Shown: piece by piece, positions 33,228 to 41,667 of the stretch | Numbering within the stretch: position 1 is the first letter of the stretch | How the letters are laid out: each line of letters opens with the position of its first letter | Source of the DNA: Sphingomonas sp. dw_22 | GTDB lineage: Bacteria; Pseudomonadota; Alphaproteobacteria; Sphingomonadales; Sphingomonadaceae | DNA length: 64,000 bases | Direction: 5' to 3' | Assembly: GCF_018449795.1 (NCBI RefSeq) | Contig: NZ_JAAVVE010000011.1 | Coordinates: forward strand, 41,111-105,110 | Made by a program: the position numbers and the translations under genes | Notes under the pieces: generated by a model | Told to the model about the DNA's origin: nothing | The model's input: the letters and a program-made list of their open reading frames with translations, nothing else | Database searches by the model: none

Positions 33228-34915
33228 AAGGCCAGGTCCGCCTCCAGCGGGCGGGCATAGAGGAAGCCCTGGCCATAGGTGCAGCCGAGCGCGGCCAGCG
33301 TCTGGGCGAGCTCGTTGGTCTCGATGCCCTCGGCGGTGGTCTGCATGCCCAGCGCCTGGGCGAGGCTCAGGATCGCGCGGACGATCGCGATCTTGTCGCG
33401 ATCGGCAAGCATGCCGGTCACGAAGCTGCGATCGATCTTGAGCAGGTCGATCGGCAGCTTCTGGAGATAGGCGAGGTTCGAATAGCCGGTGCCGAAATCG
33501 TCCATCGCCAGCGTCGTGCCCAGCTCCTTCAGCGCCCGCATCGTCTGGGCGATGCGATCGGGATCGGTGACGATCGCGCTCTCGGTCAGCTCCAGCGTCA
33601 GGCGCGAGCCGCAGATGCCGTGCCGGTCGAGCGCGCTGCTGACCATCGCCGGGATCTGATCGCGCTGGAGCTGGATGGCGGAGAGATTGACCGCGACCTT
33701 CACGCTGCCGACCAGCCCCGCCGCCGCATCCCATTTCGCCAGCGTTCGCGCCGCCTCCTCCATCGCCCAGCGGCCGAGCGGCACGATCAGGCCGGATTCC
33801 TCGGCCACGGGAATGAAATCGTTGGGCGAAAGCTGGACGCCGTCCTCGGTCGTCCAGCGCGACAGCGCCTCGAACGCGACGATCTTGCCCGATGCCAGGT
33901 CGCAGATCGGCTGGAAGCTCAGCGTCATCTGGCCGTTCTCGATCGCGCGGCGCAGCTCGGTCTCGATGCCGAACTGCTCGCGGGCGATGTCGAAGGCGCG
34001 GGTGTGATAGACTTCGGTGCGCCCGCTCTTCTTGGCGCGCTTCACCGCGAACTGGGCGTTGCGGATCAGATCCTCGGGATCGCCGTCGTTATCGGCGCCC
34101 ATCGCGATGCCGATCGCGCATTCGACGCGGATCTCGAAATCGGAAAGCCGGAACGGATTGGCGAGCGCGGCCTGGACGCGCTTGGCGACATGGAACGCGT
34201 CGTTCGGCCCGTCGTCTAGCACCAGCATCACGCCGAACTCGTCGCCGCCCATCCGCGCCAGCACGTCGCGGCCGCGCAGCGCGCCCTTGAGGCGGCGGGC
34301 GACCGAGATCAGCAACTCGTCGCCGGCCAGCCCGCCCATACAGGCATTGACCCGGCTGAACCGATCGAGGTTGATGACCAGCACCGCATAATTGGCGCGA
34401 TTGTCCGGCCCGATGGCATTTTCCAGCTCGTCGCTGAAGCCGGCGCGGTTGGGCAGGCCGGTGAGGCTGTCGGTCGCCATCTCGCGGCGCAGGCTGTATT
34501 CGGTGCGCAGCTCCGAGGTCTGATCGACCAGCGTGACCAGGCAGCGCATCTGCGCGCGGCTGGCGGCGCGGCGGGCGAACATCACGCGGAAATAGCGGCA
34601 ATCGACTTCGTCGCCGAACTGCCAGGCGATCTCGCTCTGCGTCTCGCTCGATTCGAGGAAGTTGCGGATGCGCGTGCCGAGCAGCCGGACCAGCGCCGAA
34701 TCGGCGGCCACGATGCCCAGCCCCGCCAGGCGAAAGGCGCGGTTCAGCGCCGCGAAATGGAACTTGCCGTCGCGCATCTCGACGACCACGGCGGGCACCG
34801 GCAGCAGATCCAGCACCTCGCTCGTTTCGTTCGAGCCAGGGGCGCGTTCGTCCGGCGCCAGCGGAGCGAACTCCGGGGTCTCGGCGGGAACGAGCTTGGC
34901 CCTGCGAAATGCCAT
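33200..34915 (-). CDS. PAS-GGDEF-EAL cyclic-di-GMP enzyme
   Basis: A 571-residue cytoplasmic protein. A PAS-like region (about residues 35-130) precedes a GGDEF domain with intact MGGDEFGV and ATDSLTGLPNRAGF, then an EAL domain with FEALSRW, NLSAIQLQRD, LELTESAIV and DDFGTGYSNLAYLQKLPIDLLKIDRSFV. Both catalytic motifs are intact, so it could make and break c-di-GMP. Its start is ~275 bp from the parC stop, with a palindromic element between. Confidence 0.95.
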   Translation of the reverse strand: MAFRRAKLVPAETPEFAPLAPDERAPGSNETSEVLDLLPVPAVVVEMRDGKFHFAALNRAFRLAGLGIVAADSALVRLLGTRIRNFLESSETQSEIAWQFGDEVDCRYFRVMFARRAASRAQMRCLVTLVDQTSELRTEYSLRREMATDSLTGLPNRAGFSDELENAIGPDNRANYAVLVINLDRFSRVNACMGGLAGDELLISVARRLKGALRGRDVLARMGGDEFGVMLVLDDGPNDAFHVAKRVQAALANPFRLSDFEIRVECAIGIAMGADNDGDPEDLIRNAQFAVKRAKKSGRTEVYHTRAFDIAREQFGIETELRRAIENGQMTLSFQPICDLASGKIVAFEALSRWTTEDGVQLSPNDFIPVAEESGLIVPLGRWAMEEAARTLAKWDAAAGLVGSVKVAVNLSAIQLQRDQIPAMVSSALDRHGICGSRLTLELTESAIVTDPDRIAQTMRALKELGTTLAMDDFGTGYSNLAYLQKLPIDLLKIDRSFVTGMLADRDKIAIVRAILSLAQALGMQTTAEGIETNELAQTLAALGCTYGQGFLYARPLEADLAFQLLAERNA

Positions 34916-35023
34916 CACGCCCCGCACTAACGCGAATTGGTTAAGGCCCCCTGAAATAAGGGGAATCCCTTAGGTGGGATCGGTATTCGGCACCGGGTGC
35001 AGCCGATGCGCGCGCCTATTATC

Positions 35024-35133
35024 CGTCACCCCGGCCGAAGTGCCGGGGTCCACCGGGATGCTGGGAGAGAGGCTGGAGGCGCGAGGGGCTCGCATGCGGA
35101 CGAGTGGACCCCGGCACTTCGGCCGGGGTGACG
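35024..35133. repeat. Palindromic intergenic element with 30-bp perfect arms (copy 2)
   Basis: Arms at 35024-35053 and 35104-35133 are identical in sequence to those of 6214-6323; the centre differs at about a third of positions but keeps the GCTGGGAGAG and GAGGGGCTCG landmarks. It lies between parC and the GGDEF-EAL gene, both leftward; the rest of the 276-bp gap shows no gene. Confidence 0.9.
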
Positions 35134-35191
35134 GGTGGAGCTTTCATGCGCGTCGTGTCCATCGCTTGCATAGCGATCCGGACAAACGCCC

Positions 35192-37432
35192 TCAGAAACG
35201 ATTGTCGCGCGGAAATCCGGTCGGTGGCATCCGTCCCGCCGCGCCGCGCGCCGCGCGCCAGGGGGTGAGATCGGCCTCGGTACGGGTGCGGCCGGTGTCG
35301 CCGCCCATCGCCCAGCTCAGCCCGTCCGCCATCCGGAAGGTGCGCACGTCGGAGAGCCCGCCGTCACGATAGCGCTGGAGCTGCACGCCCTGCCCGCGCG
35401 CCAACTCGGCCACTTCGGAAAGCGGGAAGACCAGCATCTTGCGATTGTCGCCGATCGCGGCGACCGCGTCGTCCTCGGGCGCGATCGGCCTGACGATCCT
35501 GAGCTGCGCGCCCGTCCGCGGCGTCACCACCTGCTTGCCCTTGCGCGTCTCGGCGATCACGTCCTCGGCCTTCACCACGAAGCCGCGCCCGTCGCTTGCC
35601 GCGACCAGCAGCCTTGGCGACGCGCTCGCCGGCAGCAGCGCGACGATGCTGCGCTCGCCCTCCAGGTCGATCATCAGCCGCACCGGCTCGCCGAAGCCGC
35701 GCCCGCCCGGCAGCTTGTCCGCCGCCAACGTGTAGAACCGGCCATTGTCGGCCGCGAGCAGCAGCTTGTCGGTGGTCTGGGCGTGGAACGCCAGGAACGC
35801 GCCGTCGCCCTCCTTGAACTTCAGCGCCTCGCCGGACATGTCCTCGACATGCCCCTTCATCGCGCGGATCCAGCCGCGCTGGGAAAGGATCACGGTGATC
35901 GGCTCGCGCTCGATCATCGCCTCCAGCGGGATCTCGCGCGTCGGCCCGGCTTCCTCGATCAGCGTGCGCCGCGCGCCCAGCACCGTCTCGAAGCCATAGC
36001 GCTCCAGCAGCTTGCCGAGATCGCGCTTCATCCGCGTGCGCTGGCGGGCATCGGAGGAGAGCAGCAGCTCCAGCTCGGCCTTTTCCTTCTCCAGCCCCGC
36101 CTGCTCGCGCTTGAGCTCCATCTCCTCCAGCTTGCGCAAGCTGCGCAGCCGCATGTTGAGGATCGCCTCGGCCTGGCGGTCGGTGAGCTGGAACTCGGCC
36201 ATCATCACTTGCTTGGGCTCGTCCTCGGTGCGGATGATCTCGATCACGCGATCGAGGTTGAGGAAGGCGACGATATAGCCCGCGACCAGCTCCAGCCGGT
36301 CGGCGATCTTGCTCAGCCGATGCTCGGACTTGCGGCGGAGCACGATGAACTGATGCTCGAGCCACTGGCTCAGCGCCTCGTGCAGGCTCATCACCCGCGG
36401 CGTGTGGCGGGCATCGAGCACGTTGAGGTTGAGCGGCACGCGAACTTCGAGATCGGAGAGGCGGTACATGCTCTCGATCAGCGTATCGGCATCGACGGTG
36501 CGGCTCCGCGGCTCCAGCACGATGCGAACGTCGTCGGCCGATTCGTCGCGGACATCGCCCAGGATCGGCAGCTTCTTCTCGTTGATGAGCTCGGCGATCC
36601 CCTCGATCAGCTTGCCCTTCTGCACGCCATAGGGGATCTCGGAGACGATCAGGTGCCAGCCCCCGCCCTTCTCGTTCACCTTCTCGATCTTCGCCCGCAC
36701 GCGGAAGCTGCCGCGGCCGGTGGCATAGGCTTCGCGGATCGCGGCGGCGCTGTCGACGACCTTGCCGCCGGTCGGGAAATCGGGGCCGCGGACATAATCG
36801 AGGACGTCCACCTGCGGATTGTCGATCAGCGCGACCGCGGCGCCGATCAGCTCGGCGGCATTGTGCGGCGGGATCGAGGTCGCCATGCCCACCGCGATGC
36901 CGGCCGCACCGTTCGCGAGCAGATTGGGGAACAGCCCCGGGAACAGCTCCGGCTCCTCGTCTTCCCCGTTATAGGTGGCGCGGAAATCGACGGCATTCTC
37001 GTCGAGCCCGTCCATCAGGTCGATCGCGACCTGGGTCAGCCGCGCCTCGGTGTAGCGATAGGCGGCGGCGTTATCGCCGTCGATATTGCCGAAATTGCCC
37101 TGCCCGTCGACCAGCGGATACCGGAGGGCGAAGGTCTGGGCGAGGCGGACCATCGCGTCATAGACCGACTGGTCGCCATGCGGATGATATTTGCCGATCA
37201 CGTCGCCGACGACGCGGGCGCATTTCTTGTAGCCCGAGGCAGGGTCCAGCCGCAGCAGCCGCATCGCCCAGAGCAGGCGGCGATGGACGGGCTTCAGTCC
37301 GTCGCGGACGTCGGGCAGCGAGCGCGCCGTGATCGTCGACATCGCATAGACGAGGTAGCGTTCGGAAAGCGCGCTGTCGAAGGGGACGTCGGTGGGACCG
37401 GTAGGGTCGATCGTGTCGGTGTCGAGGGTCAT
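35192..37432 (-). CDS. parC: DNA topoisomerase IV subunit A
   Basis: A 746-residue type IIA topoisomerase subunit that decatenates daughter chromosomes with ParE. The N-terminal [39 protein letters not shown] and the catalytic Tyr in [13 protein letters not shown] are typical; the five-to-six blade C-terminal domain ([42 protein letters not shown]) lacks the GyrA-box, favouring ParC over GyrA. The [11 protein letters not shown] quinolone-region segment has Gln where Ser is usual at one position, worth comparing with relatives. Confidence 0.95.
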   Translation of the reverse strand: MTLDTDTIDPTGPTDVPFDSALSERYLVYAMSTITARSLPDVRDGLKPVHRRLLWAMRLLRLDPASGYKKCARVVGDVIGKYHPHGDQSVYDAMVRLAQTFALRYPLVDGQGNFGNIDGDNAAAYRYTEARLTQVAIDLMDGLDENAVDFRATYNGEDEEPELFPGLFPNLLANGAAGIAVGMATSIPPHNAAELIGAAVALIDNPQVDVLDYVRGPDFPTGGKVVDSAAAIREAYATGRGSFRVRAKIEKVNEKGGGWHLIVSEIPYGVQKGKLIEGIAELINEKKLPILGDVRDESADDVRIVLEPRSRTVDADTLIESMYRLSDLEVRVPLNLNVLDARHTPRVMSLHEALSQWLEHQFIVLRRKSEHRLSKIADRLELVAGYIVAFLNLDRVIEIIRTEDEPKQVMMAEFQLTDRQAEAILNMRLRSLRKLEEMELKREQAGLEKEKAELELLLSSDARQRTRMKRDLGKLLERYGFETVLGARRTLIEEAGPTREIPLEAMIEREPITVILSQRGWIRAMKGHVEDMSGEALKFKEGDGAFLAFHAQTTDKLLLAADNGRFYTLAADKLPGGRGFGEPVRLMIDLEGERSIVALLPASASPRLLVAASDGRGFVVKAEDVIAETRKGKQVVTPRTGAQLRIVRPIAPEDDAVAAIGDNRKMLVFPLSEVAELARGQGVQLQRYRDGGLSDVRTFRMADGLSWAMGGDTGRTRTEADLTPWRAARGAAGRMPPTGFPRDNRF

Positions 37433-37490
37433 GCTGCTTCCCGGATAGCAGGCGCCCGAGCCGGACGCCAGCGAACGACGGGGGGCGGGC

Positions 37491-38195
37491 TTACAGGAAG
37501 TTGGGCTTGCGCAGCAGGCGGGTGCGCAGTTCCTGCATCTTCACCGCCTCGGTCGCGGCGACGCGATCGGAGGCGCCCAGGATCGCGCCGAGATGCTCCA
37601 ATATCTGGCTCGCGCGATCGAGGTTCTGGAGCGCCCGCGCATGGCGCTGGAGCATGATCGGGTCTTCGGCCACTTCCTCGCCGAGATCCTCCAGGAGCCG
37701 CCGCACATGGACGACCTCCTCGGCGATGCGCGCGTCGAGATCGGCCAGGGACAGGCCCTTGCCCGAAGGCGCCGGCGCCTCGGCGGGAAGCGCGGCGCCG
37801 CTGCGGACCGCGCCCTGGATCGCATCGACTCGCGACTGGCCCTGCTGCCCGTTGAACGACGGCGATCGCGCGCCCGCCACCCATTCCTCGACCGAGATCC
37901 CGGCATCATCGAACCGGACGCCGCAGCGCCCCTGCACCCGCCAGACGACGGTCGCCCCCATCTGGATGTCGGAACGCCGCAGGATGAGCTTGATGCCCGG
38001 GTCCGGAAGCGCCGGCCCCTCCAGCATCGCGCCGCTGCCCGAGATGTTGCGCAGCCGGACCGACGCCCGCAGCGCCCCGGCCTCGATCGTCGCCCCCAGC
38101 AGCAGGTTCTTGCGCGGCAGGCGCGGCTGCTGCCCGGCACCGGTCTCCGCCGAATCGGCGCCCTGCCGGGGAAAGCTGCTCACCGGATACGCCAT
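37491..38195 (-). CDS. PilZ-domain-like protein
   Basis: A 234-residue protein. RLPRKNLLLGATIEAGALRASVRLRNISGSGAMLEG is a PilZ-type start with the NxSxxG motif, followed by ATVVWRVQGRCGVRFDD. The first arginine motif is RLPRK rather than RxxxR, so c-di-GMP binding is uncertain. The C-terminal ~90 residues (LSLADLDARIAEEVVHVRRLLEDLGEEVAEDPIMLQRH...) are helical and probably coiled. Located between parC and the small 206-residue gene, near a GGDEF-EAL protein but not in its operon. Confidence 0.75.
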   Translation of the reverse strand: MAYPVSSFPRQGADSAETGAGQQPRLPRKNLLLGATIEAGALRASVRLRNISGSGAMLEGPALPDPGIKLILRRSDIQMGATVVWRVQGRCGVRFDDAGISVEEWVAGARSPSFNGQQGQSRVDAIQGAVRSGAALPAEAPAPSGKGLSLADLDARIAEEVVHVRRLLEDLGEEVAEDPIMLQRHARALQNLDRASQILEHLGAILGASDRVAATEAVKMQELRTRLLRKPNFL

Positions 38196-38283
38196 GCGGA
38201 ATCGACCGCGCGCACGATCCCCGCCGCCGGACGGCGCGGCATCGCAATCGGAAGAAGAACGTTGGCGACCACTAGACCATTGT

Positions 38284-38318
38284 ATCGTGAGGAGGTTTTC
38301 GACTCCTCTCATCACGAT
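38284..38318. repeat. Imperfect inverted repeat upstream of the PilZ-like gene
   Basis: ATCGTGA (38284-38290) and TCACGAT (38312-38318) flank GAGGAG/CTCCTC, followed on the plus strand by A7TTTT. It is 90-120 bp upstream of the leftward PilZ-like start. The A/T run is on the wrong side for a terminator of either strand, so it may be an operator or leader structure. Confidence 0.4.
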
Positions 38319-38392
38319 AAAAAAATTTTGCAGGAAGCGATAGATAGCAGCACGCTGCGCCGTCCCGGCACCGGCCCGCTCGCGGATGGACC

Positions 38393-39013
38393 TCAGGTGG
38401 GGGTTTCCCAGCGGTCCCGGCCGACCGACAGGCCCATGCTGTTCAGCCGCAGCCGGACGGTGCGCACCATCGGCGTCGGGGCGACCGTGTAGCTGACGCG
38501 CGTGGCCAGGAACGTCGTCACGCATCCGTTGACGCCCACTCCGCCCTGCGCGTCGGCGACGGTAGGAACCTCGTGGATCAGAACCCAGCCCTTGTCCTTG
38601 GCATAGGCCCTGAGTGCCATGACGAAGTCTTCCTTCTTGGCCGTATTGGGGCGCGGCGTATGCACGCACTGATATTCGCCGCCGCCGACATCGTAGACGC
38701 TGTACAGGCAACCCGAATAGCCGCCGCCGACGACGATCCGGTGCGTCCTGGTCAACAGGCCGGTGCAGGAGGAATCGTCGTCGAAGAACAGATAACGCCC
38801 GTTGCCGTCCGTCGGCGCGTCGTCCATCGCGAGCCTGTTTGCCGGAGCATCGCCGACCGACACCGTGATCGGCCTGCTGCTGCTCTTGACGCGATAGGCG
38901 CCCGAGAAGATCTTCTCTTCGCTCGATCCGCGCGCGCCCCACACGCCCATTCCCCCGACGCCCTGCATCCGATTGTGGTAAAGATCGCTGATCATCGTCC
39001 TGACACTCGGCAT
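38393..39013 (-). CDS. Unrecognised 206-residue protein with CNF1/BLF1-like Cys-His pattern
   Basis: No signal peptide or membrane helix; the ATG at 39013 has GGGGGGA upstream. The centre reads [20 protein letters not shown] then [11 protein letters not shown] Ser-Gly-Cys (Cys102) followed 16 residues later by His118-Thr matches the layout of the glutamine deamidase fold shared by CNF1 (SGC...HT), CheD and Burkholderia lethal factor 1, which is also about 210 residues. The C-terminal half has [17 protein letters not shown] and [16 protein letters not shown]. The Thr that precedes the Cys in BLF1 is not at the same spacing. Function is unproven. Confidence 0.6.
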   Translation of the reverse strand: MPSVRTMISDLYHNRMQGVGGMGVWGARGSSEEKIFSGAYRVKSSSRPITVSVGDAPANRLAMDDAPTDGNGRYLFFDDDSSCTGLLTRTHRIVVGGGYSGCLYSVYDVGGGEYQCVHTPRPNTAKKEDFVMALRAYAKDKGWVLIHEVPTVADAQGGVGVNGCVTTFLATRVSYTVAPTPMVRTVRLRLNSMGLSVGRDRWETPT

Positions 39014-39267
39014 CGGTTGAGTCCCCCCGCTCCAGATCCGTGGCGCACGATAGCGTCCGGATGGAGAACATCACAAAATTGAAGGTTTTGAAATCCCCGT
39101 CCTGCCCGAACCGGGCATTTAGCCGGATGCGCCGCCGCCCAAGGGAACGAAGCGTGATTGCACGCCCCGCCCCCTTTCGATATAGGCCCGAGCCTTCAAG
39201 AAGCCCCGGCATCCTCGCGGACCTCCGCGCCGCCGGGGCAACGCTATTTCCAGGGGTATCGTTTGCC

Positions 39268-40047
39268 ATGGCACGCCGCCGCCAAATCTACGAAGGCAAG
39301 GCCAAGATCCTGTACGAGGGTCCGGAACCCGGCACGTTGATCCAGTATTTCAAGGACGACGCGACCGCTTTCAACGCGCAGAAAAAGGGCACGATCAGCG
39401 GCAAGGGCGTGCTGAACAACCGCATCAGCGAGCATGTCTTCACGCTGCTGGCGGGGATCGGCATCCCGACTCACTTCATCCGCCGCCTCAACATGCGCGA
39501 GCAGCTCATCCGCCAGGTCGAGATCGTCCCGATCGAGGTGGTGGTGCGCAACGTCGCTGCCGGCTCGCTGTCGAAGCGGCTGGGGATCGAGGAAGGCACG
39601 CCGCTGCCCCGCACGATCATCGAATATTATTTCAAGGACGATGCGCTCGGCGATCCGATGGTCACCGACGAGCATATCCTGGCGTTCGGCTGGGCGACGC
39701 AGGAAGAGCTGCACGACATGGCCGACATGGCCATCCGCGTGAACGACTTCCTCTCCGGCCTGTTCGCCGGGATCGGCATCCGGCTGGTCGACTTCAAGCT
39801 GGAGTTCGGCCGGATCTGGGACAACGACTATGCCCGCATCATCCTGGCCGACGAGATCAGCCCGGACGGCTGCCGCCTGTGGGACATGGTGACCAACGAG
39901 AAGCTCGACAAGGATCGCTTCCGCCGCGATCTGGGCGGCGAGGTCGAAGCCTATCAGGAAGTCGCGCGCCGGCTGGGCCTGTTCCCCGAAGGCGACGATT
40001 CGGCCGTGCTCGACCTGGAGACGCACCGCAAGCGCCGGGGGAAGTAA
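39268..40047 (+). CDS. purC: SAICAR synthase
   Basis: A 259-residue ATP-dependent ligase joining aspartate to CAIR in purine synthesis. [38 protein letters not shown], the [17 protein letters not shown] loop, and [10 protein letters not shown]...[15 protein letters not shown] are family hallmarks. The start at 39268 gives the usual N-terminus. The 254-bp upstream region (39014-39267) holds no other recognisable feature. purS follows after 66 bp, then purQ. Confidence 0.96.
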   Translation: MARRRQIYEGKAKILYEGPEPGTLIQYFKDDATAFNAQKKGTISGKGVLNNRISEHVFTLLAGIGIPTHFIRRLNMREQLIRQVEIVPIEVVVRNVAAGSLSKRLGIEEGTPLPRTIIEYYFKDDALGDPMVTDEHILAFGWATQEELHDMADMAIRVNDFLSGLFAGIGIRLVDFKLEFGRIWDNDYARIILADEISPDGCRLWDMVTNEKLDKDRFRRDLGGEVEAYQEVARRLGLFPEGDDSAVLDLETHRKRRGK

Positions 40048-40113
40048 TTCCTCCGGCGGCCCGGCCCGCTATTTCTGATTGCGGGACTCGGGCGGGCGGG
40101 CCATAGGCGCCGC

Positions 40114-40344
40114 ATGAAACTCCGCATCATCGTCACCTTGAAGAACGGCGTGCTCGATCCGCAGGGCAAGGCCATCCAGCACGCGCTTGGCGGCCTCGGC
40201 TTCGAAGGCGTGGACGACGTCCGCGCCGGCAAGATCTTCGAGCTCGACGTGGCCGATTCGACCAGCGACGCCGCGATCGACGAGATGTGCCGCAAGCTGC
40301 TCGCCAATACCGTGATCGAAAACTACCGGATCGAACGGGCATGA
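40114..40344 (+). CDS. purS: FGAM synthase subunit PurS
   Basis: A 76-residue small subunit that bridges PurL and PurQ in the three-part FGAM synthase. [45 protein letters not shown] covers the ferredoxin-like fold, with the GVLDPQG and GK(I/F)xEL motifs intact. Its TGA overlaps the purQ ATG. Presence of purS implies a small-type PurL encoded elsewhere; none is in the window. Confidence 0.94.
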   Translation: MKLRIIVTLKNGVLDPQGKAIQHALGGLGFEGVDDVRAGKIFELDVADSTSDAAIDEMCRKLLANTVIENYRIERA

Positions 40345-41006
40345 AGACCGCAGTCATCGTCTTCCCGGGCTCCAACTGCGATCGCGACATCGCGGTCGCG
40401 CTGGAAGCGGTGACGGGAACCCGGCCGCAGATGGTGTGGCACGGCGAGGCCGAGCTGCCCCAGGGCCTGGGCCTGATCGCCCTGCCCGGCGGCTTCTCCT
40501 ATGGCGATTATCTCCGCTGCGGCGCCATCGCCGCGCGTTCGCCCGTGGTGAAGGCGGTCGTCGAGGCGGCCGAGCGCGGGACGCCGGTGATCGGCATCTG
40601 CAACGGCTTCCAGGTGCTCACCGAGACCGGGCTGCTGCCGGGCGCGCTGATGCGCAATTCGGGGCTGAACTTCGTCTGCCGCGAAGTGCCGCTGACCGTG
40701 GACAATTCGCAGTCCATCTTCACCAGCGCCTATCGCTCGGGCGAGCAGATCACCGTGCCGGTGGCGCATCACGACGGCAATTTCTTCGCCGACGACGAGA
40801 CGCTCGACCGGATCGAAGGCGAAGGCCGCGTCGCCTTCCGCTACGCGCACGACATCAACGGATCGGCCCGCAACATCGCCGGGCTGCTCAACAAGGCCGG
40901 CAACGTGCTCGGCATGATGCCCCATCCCGAGCGCCGCATCGAAGCCGCGCATGGCGGGACGGACGGGCGCAGGCTGTTCGAGGGACTGCTCGAAGCGGTT
41001 AGCTGA
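40341..41006 (+). CDS. purQ: FGAM synthase glutaminase subunit PurQ
   Basis: A 221-residue class I amidotransferase that releases ammonia from glutamine for PurL. The [10 protein letters not shown]-terminus, [17 protein letters not shown], nucleophile Cys in GICNGFQVL and catalytic His/Glu in [10 protein letters not shown] are all present. It starts in an ATGA overlap with purS. A perfect 10-bp hairpin lies 50 bp past the stop. Confidence 0.96.
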   Translation: MKTAVIVFPGSNCDRDIAVALEAVTGTRPQMVWHGEAELPQGLGLIALPGGFSYGDYLRCGAIAARSPVVKAVVEAAERGTPVIGICNGFQVLTETGLLPGALMRNSGLNFVCREVPLTVDNSQSIFTSAYRSGEQITVPVAHHDGNFFADDETLDRIEGEGRVAFRYAHDINGSARNIAGLLNKAGNVLGMMPHPERRIEAAHGGTDGRRLFEGLLEAVS

Positions 41007-41056
41007 GCTTCGCCGCTCCAGCGACTATTTTATCCAAATGGGCTTGCAATCCGCTC

Positions 41057-41082
41057 CACGCTGCGATAGACGTCGCAGCGTG
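41057..41082 (+). terminator. Perfect hairpin after purQ
   Basis: CACGCTGCGA (41057-41066) pairs exactly with 41073-41082 around a 6-nt loop. No T tract follows, so it may stabilise the 3' end rather than act as an intrinsic terminator. I see nothing else in 41007-41158. Confidence 0.5.
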
Positions 41083-41158
41083 ACCAAGATGATTCTCTTC
41101 GCGCGACCGCGACCCAGCACCTGTCGACATTGACGGGCAGTCTGGCTGCGCCCGTCTT

Positions 41159-41237
41159 CAGGGTGTAGCTCAAGGAGAGTCAGAGCGCCCGGCTTGGGAC
41201 CGGGAGGTTGCAGGTTCGAATCCTGTCACCCTGACCA
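41159..41237 (+). tRNA. tRNA-Pro (anticodon TGG)
   Basis: Acceptor arms CAGGGTG/CACCCTG pair fully, D-stem GCTC/GAGC, anticodon stem CCCGG/CCGGG with loop CTTGGGA (TGG), T-stem GCAGG/CCTGT with TTCGAAT, discriminator A and encoded CCA. All four stems are intact. Confidence 0.95.
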
Positions 41238-41276
41238 TAACCTCCAGAAAAACAGAGCTTTTCTGCGATTTTCGTG

Positions 41277-41353
41277 GTGGCCGAACGCAATGCAGTGCGC
41301 GGTCGGTTTGTGATTCCGATGCTAGTTGGGTGCAACTCCCACCGGCCACACCA
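41277..41353 (+). pseudogene. tRNA-His-like sequence (GTG), degenerate
   Basis: Acceptor arms GTGGCCG/CGGCCAC pair perfectly and an encoded ACCA end follows; a G precedes position 1 as in tRNA-His. Anticodon stem TCGG/CCGA closes a loop containing GTG, but 31-39 is a T-T mismatch; the T-stem has one mismatch and the T-loop is TGCAACT instead of TTCGAAT; the D-arm to anticodon-arm linker is 2-3 nt too long. It sits 39 bp after tRNA-Pro. It is most likely a decaying or highly divergent tRNA gene. Confidence 0.4.
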
Positions 41354-41368
41354 GCAGATTAGTGTCGC

Positions 41369-41443
41369 ATCCGAGTGGCGAAATGGGAACGCAGCGGATT
41401 GCAACCCCGCGACGAGCCGGTTCGATTCCGGCCTCGGATTCCA
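41369..41443 (+). tRNA. tRNA-Cys-like gene (anticodon GCA)
   Basis: Acceptor ATCCGAG/CTCGGAT, D-stem GCG/CGC with GG in the loop, anticodon loop TTGCAAC (GCA), T-stem GCCGG/CCGGC with TTCGATT, discriminator T and encoded CCA. GCA with U73 is the tRNA-Cys identity set. The anticodon stem GCGGA/CCCGC has an A-C mismatch at 31-39, so it may be divergent but functional, or a minor copy. Confidence 0.65.
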
Positions 41444-41513
41444 ATACAGGAAGAACCCATATGGTTCTTCTTACGTCCTTTCGCGCCCTCCGCCGATCGG
41501 CCTTCGACCTTGC

Positions 41514-41593
41514 AATGCGAGATTTGAGAGCCGACCCAGAAGCACGCCCTCGACGTGGAAAGAAAGCATGCAGGCGAGTCAAATGAGTCAACC
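41514..41593 (+). repeat. Dispersed element, copy D: partial ATG..GATTTGAGAGCCG unit plus paired GAGTCAA motif
   Basis: 41514-41535 matches the left half of the copy C element (GATTTGAGAGCCGACC), and 41575-41593 reads CGAGTCAAATGAGTCAACC. As in copies A and B, the order is element, then paired motif, then the 3' end of a leftward gene (74 bp further on). Nothing else is seen in 41444-41667. Confidence 0.65.
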
Positions 41594-41667
41594 GGGATGT
41601 CGTTTCGGATCAATCGGCGGGCCGGCGCAATTGCGGGTCCGGGGTCCGGCGCCGGTCGCCCGGCGGC

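Noticed and set aside
37491..39269. 592-codon frame joining the PilZ-like gene with the upstream region
   Set aside because: It passes through the 206-residue gene in another frame; the PilZ-like start at 38195 fits better.
41245..41265. CAGAAAA/TTTTCTG hairpin after tRNA-Pro as a strong terminator
   Set aside because: The stem is AT-rich and weak, with no T tract directly after; it may help but is not a convincing terminator.
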